Below are positions 21,085-30,900 of a DNA stretch of 64,000 bases, one piece after another. The notes under the pieces were generated by a model. That model saw nothing but the letters and a program-made list of their open reading frames with translations, searched no databases and was not told the origin of the DNA. Within the stretch, counting starts at the first letter, position 1. Every line of letters begins with the position of its first letter. The translations under genes were made by a program, and so were the position numbers. This stretch comes from Nematostella vectensis (Eukaryota; Cnidaria; Anthozoa; Actiniaria; Edwardsiidae), in assembly GCF_932526225.1 (NCBI RefSeq), contig NC_064048.1, positions 10,570,188-10,634,187 of the forward strand, read 5' to 3'.

Positions 21085-23027
21085 ATTGATGATGATGATG
21101 ACGACGACGACGACGACGATGATGAAAATATTGATGATGTTGATGATGATTTTAATTGATGACGTTGATGATTGATGCTTATGATGCTGATAAAGAAATA
21201 CATAGTGTTTGATATTTTTGTTGGTTTGATGATGGCGATGATAATGTTCTGATGCTTATAATGCTGATGAAAACGATGAATATGCTGCTGATGATGATGA
21301 TGATGATGATGACAATGATGATAATGATGATGATGATGAATATGTTGTAACAGATTACTGTGATAACATCCGTAAGGACGACGATGAGGTCTATTTGTAC
21401 TTCTGCCACAAGCATCTTGAAGAGCCGGCAGATCCTTGTAAGTTAAATAGTTCCCCGGGGGGTGGGGGGGCGGAGACAAACAGCCCCCAACATCAACCAG
21501 CATTAATAGCGCAACTGCGTCGGTCGACCAATGGAAAAAAAGACGCATGCTATGCGGTTGACAGGCATTTCACGAGGTTGTCAATTCATTCGGGTTAACC
21601 GTTTACAGTAAAAAAATGTCAAGACTTATAAAGCGTTAAGCGTAAATTTGAGGAGGAAAACCGTTAGGCCAAAAAAATTAACCGTAACCGTAAAAAAGCC
21701 TATTCTTTTCATTCGTTAACTGTAAATCTGGTACACCCGACGCTCTTTCACTGGTATTTTTCTCCGGTCATTTGCTTTTTTTCATTGGTCATGTGGTTAT
21801 TAACTTGTCATTATCTGTTATTCACCTTATTAATTTATGTTATTAGACGCCAAAGCCTCGGAGGAATTCAAGGTGAAGAAACGACAACACGAAGATGAAA
21901 GGAACGCGGTGATTGACTCGTACAAGGCGGAGTGCAAGGACAGACAGGTAAAGTGAGCGGCCAGCAACCAAAGTACTTCATGTAAGGCTATGGTAAGGGT
22001 TAGCAATACAGACTGCCCTGAAGAAGTCTTTTAAAAGATGAAAATTTGGCAGAGTCGAATTCCAGTTTTTGGTGTACTGTATTCATTTTTCTGGTTCACG
22101 AACACGACTATTTGGCCTTTTCGTATTTATTCGTAAGGGTTAGAAAGATAGAACCCCTTCATGGAGTCTTACATGACTTGAGCGCCGGTTTACTTAAAGT
22201 ACAGCTGTATTAAAAGTTGAATTGAAACAAGCACCTTCGTGAAGCGAACACGCGGCCTTTATGTTCAAGCCCAACATGTGTCATTCATAGCTACTACTAC
22301 CTCAATATAGCAATCCAGTGAAATCTAATAACTGATTGGATTGCATATAAGCAACCTTTGGTAACAGAAAGTCACCTCGAAGCGGGCATATACCCGCACA
22401 GCCTAGGTTTACATTTTTTTTTCTCCCACACCAGCAACACTATGTTCTGTTGTGCGTAACTCCAACTAATTCCGCCACTCTCATGAGTCCCATAGCTTAT
22501 TTGAAACGCGCCAAGATATGTTACGACAGCCATTTGCTAAACATCCAATTACCAAGGCACTTCCAGGTCGAGTGGAAACAAAATTCGAAACCACCATGAG
22601 TTTCCATTTCTATTCTCGTCTTTTTTTATATTTTGTAAATTATCAATATATACAGTAACTTATGATTTAAGAAACACACTCAAGCCAGCATTACCGAACT
22701 TGGCACATCTGACAAAGCAATGGAAATAGATGGCCTTACGTCCGAATAGGTATTGCTAACTGTAGGTTCGGCCACTCAACAATTTTGTTTCCTCAATTAA
22801 GTTATTTTGTTGTTCTTTCTTTCCAGATAAGTGCACATATCAAAGTTGATGAAAAACACCGAAAAACCGGTGAAGGCATTTGCGAGCACGCCACGACGAA
22901 CAACGCTGACATGCTAGTTATGGGTTCTCGCGGGCTCAGCTCTATCCGCCGTTACCTTTTAGGGGGTACCAGCGATCACGTGCTTCATCACGTGAAGACA
23001 CCGCTGCTCATTATACCCGAGCCTTGA
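17665..23027 (+). CDS. Two-domain universal stress protein (UspA family)
   Basis: Two complete universal stress protein domains in one chain, probably cytosolic (no signal peptide). Exons: 17665-17761, 19132-19215, 19459-19559, 20309-20482, 20730-20841, 21354-21437, 21847-21947, 22827-23027; all have AG/GT borders, and they give 317 residues ending in TGA. Domain 1 starts KAVLVAVD and ends VPILIVH (residues 16-159); domain 2 starts HKRVMLAVD and ends TPLLIIPEP (171-317). Both contain ISAHIKVDEKH. Exons 2 and 6 are both 84 bp, 3 and 7 both 101 bp, with the same intron phases, so the gene arose by internal duplication of a four-exon unit; exon 5 is the fusion exon. Domain 2 has the ATP-loop form G284-SR-G287-9X-G; domain 1 has an extra residue there (GCHKEL, from G127) and probably binds nucleotide poorly. 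In both domains the usual Ser/Thr after the last Gly is Gly. Start ATG lies 14 bases after an in-frame stop. Confidence 0.92.
18885..19131. repeat. Degenerate ~60-bp repeats ending at a splice acceptor, with inserted hairpin
   Basis: Three to four degenerate copies of a unit with CTACTGTCAACTAATCTCAA and TTTTTGTGTATTTATTTA lie before the acceptor of exon 19132, and the true acceptor (TATTTATTTAG) is the end of the last copy. A hairpin at 19031-19082 (CTGGGTAATTTTCAATATGG and a near-exact complement) interrupts the series and may be a small inserted inverted-repeat element. Confidence 0.65.
19585..20280. repeat. GATGGT/GATGAT microsatellite in stress-protein intron
   Basis: Long (GATGGT)n and (GATGGTGATGGTTGTGAT)n tract starting about 25 bases after the donor at 19559 and filling most of the intron before exon 20309. 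It yields long open frames on both strands (Met/Val/Asp-rich on +, Ile/Thr-rich on -) that are compositional artefacts. Confidence 0.95.
20483..20712. repeat. GATGGT microsatellite starting at a splice donor
   Basis: The intron begins GTGATGATGACGAAGGTGG and runs directly into (GATGGT)n, so the splice donor (AAG|GTGATGATG) is itself made of repeat-like sequence. It fills almost the whole intron between exons 20309-20482 and 20730-20841. Confidence 0.9.
21010..21345. repeat. GAT microsatellite before exon 21354
   Basis: Imperfect (GAT)n with (GAC)n and GATGTTGATGAT variants, ending about 10 bases before the acceptor of stress-protein exon 21354-21437. No polypyrimidine tract is visible between repeat and acceptor (TATGTTGTAACAG). 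Confidence 0.9.
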
Positions 23028-23123
23028 AAGTCACGTGGTTTTCCTGTGACTCCCATGTTGCTTCTTCAAATAGAAACAAGCTATTAAAGAATTTATTTTT
23101 AGTGCAAACACCAATAGTATAAT

Positions 23124-23293
23124 CAGGTGCGGCTCCAGGATTTCAAAATGGGGGGTAGATAATGGCCGGATAAACGGCTTATAACTGATCCAGTGCTTCT
23201 TGGTAGAAGGTTGGGTCACATAGATCTCAGATGTTTACTTAAAAAGGGGGGTAGATATACATCCAATCCCCCCTTTTTAAGTAAACGCCCCTG
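23124..23293. mobile_element. 170-bp hAT-like MITE
   Basis: The left end CAGGTGCGG and the right end (complement CAGGGGCG) form short terminal repeats. The octamer ATAATCAG occurs at both borders (23119-23126 and 23294-23301); in the left copy it overlaps the terminal CAG, so the exact border is ambiguous. The interior contains two GGGGGGTAGATA blocks. It lies just 3' of the stress-protein stop codon, between convergent genes. Confidence 0.55.
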
Positions 23294-23295
23294 AT

Positions 23296-23370
23296 AATCA
23301 GCCGTCGTTTTGTAATCCTAGAAAAATACCGAAATGGATGCGAAAAAGCATCCTTTGCCATCGGCTGATT
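23296..23370. mobile_element. ~75-bp palindromic repeat, copy 1 of a dispersed family
   Basis: Begins AATCAGCCGTCGTTTTGTAA and ends CATCGGCTGATT, a short inverted pair, with GCGAAAAAGCATCC inside. A second copy lies at 55486-55550 and related fragments at about 30481-30515 and, inverted, 40325-40357. Non-coding. Confidence 0.6.
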
Positions 23371-24210
23371 TGGCAAGGCTATTGCGCTAATTTGGACAAT
23401 AAACCCTAAAGATTTTATTTCAGCTGGTCATTCTGATTTCCTCTCAATATCATCTCAAGACGTGTGGCTTGCTATGCCTTCGAGAAGATACCCGCGTGTT
23501 CAGCTGCGCACAGTTTTACGGTGGGCTGAAAGATTTGTCGACGGTTTATTTTATAGATACAAGCGGGTGGCAAAGAGAGGAATTAAAGCTTACCGCGCAA
23601 GGAATGCTGGGCCTTTTTGCACAAGATACAAACATTAATTATATTCCTTTATGTTTCTTTATTGATTAAAAACAATGTCAATATTTAATTGTCTTTTCTT
23701 CGTTTTTTTTTTTTTTTTTTACCAGACTAATACCATTTTATTTGGTCGTATTTTATACGAGTTAGCACCAAATAAAGGCTGGCAATTTGTTACTTTTTTC
23801 ACATTTGGTACTCGGGTACACAATTTGGTACTCAGGTTCACTTTGAAACTCAGGTTCACAATTATGGTATTCGGGTCCACAATTTGGTATTCTTTTCGCA
23901 ATTTGGTACTCCACTTCACGATTTGATAGTAAGCATTTGGCACAAATTCAGATTCTGGCAAAATTTATACAAAAAAGAGGAAGAATGGGGCGAGAGAAAA
24001 CGATCAAATGTGTAAAGGTTCTCCTTTATTAACAATCACTCAATCGGAATCACAATTATTGGATTATAAAATTGTGGGAAAATTATTATCTGACCGTCGG
24101 ATTAATGAAAGGCATAGATTAAACCGCACCGTTCTGGTTCCGTGGTTGAACTTGGACCATATGCCGGTCCCCATTATCGGTCGTACCCTTGTCGGCGCTT
24201 TAATCTAGGC
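23371..24210. other. Intergenic region between convergent genes
   Basis: No coding exon recognised. Sequence at 23800-23930 contains four or five degenerate copies of a roughly 20-bp motif (TTCACAATTTGGTACTCGGG). A poly-T run of about 18 bases lies near 23705. Otherwise nothing identifiable. Confidence 0.4.
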
Positions 24211-24405
24211 CTAAGAACACGCGAATAACTTTTTAGACATGTCCATGTAGAAGAACTCTAAAGTCGATGTTTACAAGATCATTTACGTAAAGGGCGTTTG
24301 CGCTGGGACTAAGAACACGCGAATAACTTTTTAGACATGTCCATGTAGAAGAACTCTAAAGTCGATGTTTACAAGATCATTTACGTACAAGGCGTTTGCG
24401 CTGGG
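24211..24405. repeat. 98-bp tandem duplication
   Basis: Two adjacent, almost identical 98-bp copies beginning CTAAGAACACGCGAATAACT (24211 and 24309). It is followed at about 24450-24515 by two copies of GTGTATAGAGGGGC. No coding role seen; it lies 3' of the lyase gene. Confidence 0.9.
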
Positions 24406-24900
24406 TAGAAGAAAAATAGCTATCTTTTCTCACCAAAGAAGCAGTAGAAGTGTATAGAGGGGCATTTAAATCCAAAGTAATGTCCAACGTCTTGAGAGTG
24501 TATAGAGGGGCGTATAAACTAAGAAATTGTGTCGCCCTGAAAACATATATTTTTTTAAAAGAAGGAACCTTGATATGAACAGCCTAAACCATTTTCTCCC
24601 GTGGTCGTTATTCTGCATAAACTTAGCAGTTATTCTAGTTAACTGTCAACCGCCATTTTGTCGCCATAACAGCTCTAGAGATAGAAGAAATATCCATTTG
24701 CATCGGCTTATGGGTAATCCTTGGCGTTTGTAACGATTGTATTTGGTACACACTAAGATGTAGCTATGTTTTTGAATGGTATGTAGTTGTATCTGCAAGT
24801 AATGCAAAGTTAAAGAAGAAAGGCTGACAGAGTCTCTTCAAGAGTGTATGAAATGATCGCAGGATTAGACCCCAGTTAACCTTACAGCTGCATGGCGCGC

Positions 24901-27900
24901 TTAGTTCGAAGCTACACCTAGGGCTATTATTAAGGCCACACCCAACAACACTTTGAAAACCGAATCAGCTAGCAAGCTACAAGCACCCGATTTAGCGTCG
25001 CTATTATCATCTTCAAAAACCTCAAACTTCGCCTCTGTGGTAAAACCATTTGCGAGTTTCGAAAACCTTATCTTTTTGCCCCCCTCTTCGATTTGGAGAT
25101 ACTTTTCTTGATCTGCCTTTTTCACAGCCTTTCCGTCCACTGTGACGTTCCTCATATTTCTTACCCTCAGAGACGAGCTCAAAGTCACGACGATCTCAGT
25201 CTCGTCGCTTTTTCTACAATAGCGGTAATCATCAGTCACGTGATTAGAATTCCTATGTGGAAATATAGGAACCGCGGACTCGGGACTCTTGGATCCCGGA
25301 GCCTCTCTCTTTTTGATACGATGAGCGTCTCGGGAGATAATTATTTCAACATTGTCTTCACCCTCCCCATCCCCGTCATGATCATCGCTATTTATATCAT
25401 CAACAGACCTCACTTTTCTACCACTTTTCTCTTGGCAAGTGACAGAGTTCTTCATGGCTTCATCCTCTACTAGCTGGAACCTCGGGTTGCTAAGGGCAAC
25501 GTGTAGATCACGTGACTCTCGTTCCGTCATGAGGGTACAAGAGGCTGAGACGCGATAAACAGGACCAGCGGTCACATGCTCGTTGCCCTTGAAGAACACA
25601 TACCTGTCGTGATTTAGAATAGTAAAATTGCTTGATTTCTAATATTATGAAAAGCGATATTAGATAATTATGTTGGTAAACACAACACACAGATATATAG
25701 ACTTATTTCAAATAGGGATGCACTCGGAGAATCTATGCGTCGTAACCCGCAGTGCTTCCTGGGTATAAAATAAATAAATAAAACATAGCGTAAATAAAAA
25801 CAGACACAGGTTTAGAAAGCTTTATCGATCTTGTTTATGTACCTCTAAACGTTCGCACGGCGTTCAGAGACCAGGACTCAGCCCTTTATACTTTACCCAT
25901 GAACCACTGCAAGTTACGATACATTGATTCGCGGGTGCCACCTTGATTGAAATAGGTGCATAGAACACATTCGGAGTAAAAGATAAAACCGCAAGCAGCA
26001 CACTGCAAAGTCTGCTACACACCTGCATCTTGAAGTGTATACACCTATTACAAATAATGTTGCACTGGAGAATCTAGTGCGGAGCCCTCAGTAATTCATG
26101 GGCAACCTATGAAAGGCTGAATCCTGGTTTCTAAAAGCCATAAATATGTAAACAGGCACTAAACGAATAGGAACAAGAACGCTTCAACCGGGATTTGCAA
26201 TATCGTTTTTGCTCAATGCTTATTTATTTGATACCCATAAAGCAAAGCGGGTTACGACATATGAATTCTCTGGGTGCAGCTATATTTGAAATACATGTAA
26301 TGGACAAGAAACCACAGCATACCCAGAATATATGAACCTATAGAACAAGAAACCACAGCATACCGAGAATATATGAACCAATGGAACATGAAACCACAGC
26401 ATACCCAAAATATATGAACCAATGGAACATGAAACCACAGCATACCCAAAATAAATGTTAATGAACAATAGAACATAAAGCCACAGCATACCCGAAATAC
26501 ACGAACCTATAGAAAGTCGAAACACATCATACCCGAAATACATGAAATAAACCAATAGAACATGAAACCACAGCATACCCGAAGGTCTCGCTCCCTGCGC
26601 TCGGAAGATCCTTGAATTTCACGATGTGGGCAACCGAGTCCAGCTTCTCCACGGAGTATTTAAACAATTTGTTGGAATCGCCGCCTGCGAGCACCACGGC
26701 GTAGTTAAAACTGCTCTCATTCCGATGCTTCAGCCAAGCAACAGCATAGCGTCCCTGTGTATCCACCTGCCCAGAGTCCGTCTTTGATTTCTGGTCACCG
26801 ACTCTAAGGTGGAGGCCTTGTTTGGTCGGGTTGGGAACAAAGTAGGTGTTTCCGTTCGTGTCAACCACCTCAGCGCTCCGGTGTGCGGGATTCCATTCCG
26901 TACGTTCCGGGAGTACATCGTTGAGATTGTGCGGTTTGCCATCCACTCTGATGTACGAGCGTAAATTGTTGAGTCCAGGGTTTACAAGTTTGTTTTGGAA
27001 AAGTGTTGTTTGGGCGTAATACGGACCGGTTATATTACCAAGAATTATATCACTACCTACTGCCACAACCAGCTCCTCCATGAAGAAGTATGATTTCTTG
27101 TATAAAAATGTCATATACAGCATCGGCGTCCACTTCTTGATTAGGTATTCCGGTTTCCTGAAGTCCATTCCGAAAATTCCATTTTGCGGGGTTTTCCCTG
27201 CAGTTCCGCGCATGGCCATACCTCCGCCCAGATCTTTTGGATTGTAGTAGCGCGCTCTGTCGGTCCTGATATTTTTCAGCTCTAAGTTAACCGAGGTAGC
27301 TCCAGGAATCCGTGTCCAGTTCCATCCGTTATATATATCATAGGAGCTCAATGAGTCTTCGCTATTTGAAATTTGGAGCGAGCCGTAGCTAAGGAAAATC
27401 CCAAACACGTTCTCGTTACCTGACGACTCGAAATCCCACACGTAGTTACTCATGCCCTTAGCTGCGACCGCCCAGTTTTTTCTTCGATGAATATTAACCG
27501 ATCCAAAGTTTTTACTCCAGTGTCCTTGAGGGGGAGGTTCCTCGCTTTCTCCTGCTTCAGCTGCAAGATTCACCACTTTTTGCATGACATCGAGGGAACC
27601 AATAGAATTTAAGTAAAAGATCTTGACCTCAATATCGCCGTTGGACAGGTATTCTTGGATTTTTGGCTCCTTAAGGTCAAACAGTCTAAGAAATATATCA
27701 GCCCCTCTCACTGACGGCTCCTTGACTCGATTTGCATTCCCAGAATCGTAGGCAATGTAGGCGTACATTGGAAAGTGCTGTGAAAGGATGCCCCTGCTGT
27801 AGTCAGGAAAGCGTCCAGCAAGGCCAACGGGAGTGGAGTACTTTACAGCGACGGTCCTCAGTACTTCGAGTCCCTGGCGTAGATTGTCCCTCGCTGTTTG

Positions 27901-30900
27901 CCCCAGTGCAAAAGAGGTCCCGCTCAAGAGGTACTGTACAAAGGCGGCGTTGTGGTAAGCAATGGCGACGTAGGCGGATCCATAAAAGGTCTTGTGGTGA
28001 AAACCGGTATAATCCGGTTTGACAACCCCACCGAGCGCTTTGTTGATTTTCAGAGAATGCTCGGCCCAGTTCTTGAAATACTGCATGTCCCGGATCTTTT
28101 CATCACCTCGAGAGTTTGGAATCATCAGAATAATCATCAAGCGGTACAGTAAAATGGTACGCATGCGATCGGCAGTGGTTCCGTTATAGATGTACTCCTC
28201 ATCACGCTGGGAAATTTAAACAAAAAAGATCTGGACTTAAGTTAAGTTCAAACATCGTATTATCCAGGAGCCGTATTCGATGCAAATTCATGCAAATGAA
28301 GATGAAACAATCAACTCGATTTATTTGCATGCATTTGCATTGAACATATAGTGCGTTGCGTGACCGACACAAAGGACGGCTGCGCGGGAGACTTCATTGA
28401 ATATGGCCTATGGATTATACGATGTTTGAACTTAGCCTTACATAACTGAAGTGACTGTGAATTGAGTATTCTGGAGAACTCTCGCTAAGATGTCCAAAAT
28501 GCTAAAACAGCTTGTCACTTCCGTTTATCAAGTTTTGATTGGGCAAGGCAGTGATGTGAGATGGCGCTAAAAGTGAACCATCCGTTTGCTGTTTGGACTT
28601 TATGGTCTGCGTCGAAGTTAAAGATAATTGCTGTCATTTCGAGAAACAAAAGCGATAGGACGCCAGTTTCGAAATATTTATGTACGACATCTCGGTAGGC
28701 CAATCGAGAATGAAGATACATGCAATATTCCTCCCGTGTGCCTTGTGAGCCTTCATTTCCGAGTCTGGGCTCGAGATAAGCAACTAGTTAAGCCTCTCTT
28801 TGAATGTTGGTGACCATCGTATTTTTGGGGGATGAAATTGGCGGTCTGCTATTTTAAGGGGCTTTAGGAATAACAAAATATCTGCCAAAAAATCCCGAGG
28901 AAAGTACCCCGATTTCCATCTCCAGAGACAGGCTTACCTGGTAAATCTCGTTGAAGTCGTTAAACCACTTCATGGACTTTATCAGGCTATCTAATCGCTT
29001 GGTGTTTTCTGGTCTCCTCAGGTATTCTCTTATAAGGAATCAGGGAAATAAATCAACACAAGGTGGGAATAAATTGTGTTACGCCTCTTTGAAAATAGAA
29101 TTGTTTCGCTGAATACCAAGTTATTCTATAGTCTTCTGCACAGCCGTCCGTAGTCGTTGGGGCGATATCAGACTGAAAGCAAAGGACATCTGCGCTGAAG
29201 ACAAGATACTCTACATATTATTCTCTATAGTTTTTCTATCCATACCGTATAACGAATATCGCTTGCATGTAGCCGGCGCCATTCCGGTTCATCTGGTGGT
29301 CCAGTGAGCCTACCGCGCTTCCGTACGTCCAGCCTTGCTCCTCCACGAAGTCGAGCAGCCGCAAGATTCGATCGAGCCTCGCGGAGTTGAGTTTATTGAT
29401 GGCTGGGATGATGGCCGAGCCCTTATTGGAGCAGTCAATAGGTCTGGGAAGGGCGTCTTTGAGGATGTTAATCATGTCAGAGTTGTTTCCAGCTATCGCG
29501 AGTAGGGATTTGAATTGGATCTGTGGATACAATAATGTGTTATAATTAATACCTCGCGGAAAGACAACAGAAGCAGTAGGCGTTAATCTGGAGGCCCCGT
29601 CTCGTAAAAAAAGGCTTCATTAACTTATATTTTGAGAAGGGGGTTGTGAGAGGGACCCCAAGTAACCGAAAGTCGTTCACACAAAGAGGAGACGGGTTTT
29701 CCTTGAAATGGACCCCTTTTAACGAAAGCTTAAACTTGAAAGCATACCACTCTCACATGTTCCTGTATATCCAACCAAGAAGGCGCACGCTGAGTACACA
29801 AATAAAGCAATGTGGCTGAATGGCAAAAGATGGCGTTCGTCGCATTGTTTACATAATGTAAACATTTACAATGGGTGGGTGATGGTGGGTGATGGTGGGT
29901 GGGTGGTGGTGATGATGGTGGGTGGTGATAATTGGTGGGTACCTTTGCGTCATTAGAGCCCAGTCCCTCGCATTCGTGCTCCGCGGTGTCAGTCACTTGT
30001 AGAGGCCGGCTTCTCATATGGTACCCCACGCCAAGCGGTAACAGGACATCCTGCATTAACGTACCCAACTTCAGCTTGGCGTCCGGTCCGGCCTCTATAG
30101 TGGGCCGGCCGTACTCGGACACCTTTGTGAACAAAGATGGGCCAAGAATTTTGGTTCCGTTGTCGGCGAATGTTAGGTCGCTGTAATTAGCATTGCCGAT
30201 ATCCACCATTCTATAGAGGAAGAAAAATATAATATCAAAACACACCGTTAGATTGTGAGCTAAAGCCCGTTTATCTGAAATGTGTGGCATATGGTTTCGT
30301 ACGTTATGGGACCAAATGGCAATGAGGTCAGTTAGTGATCTAAGTTTGAATCACATTCAAATCATACTAGAACATAAACAGCTTAATTATACCTTCTAAC
30401 GTATCAAAACAATTCAGGGAAAGTTGCAATTTCCAAAATAATGAGATTTCTAGACATTCCAATCAATACAAAACAAAAGAGTGCAAGAAAGCATCCATTT
30501 CACTCGGCTGTTTTTAGGGAGCTTTAAAATTTGAATAATTTTGATGGGCACATAAAGTATAAACAATGGTCTATGAAGGCCCCCGAATGGTCTTTGTAGA
30601 GCACTTCTGAGCTTGCGAGCAACCCGTTTTTTATGCGAGACAGAGTTTTCTTAGTTGTTAAATAAATCATGTTGAATAAATCTAGCAGCAAGCACATCGA
30701 AAAATACAATGCGAGCACGGCGGAAAAAATGGGCGAGCATGCGAGCATTAGCCGAAAACTGCGAGCGCATCGAAATTTCGGGGGACCATCTATCGGTGGG
30801 TATTTCATACAATGTGTCTCTCAATAATAAAATAAATTAAACAATAACTTAATGTTTTTTTTAATTTCGTTTTTTCTCCTTTCGTTTGTACGTCAGTAGG

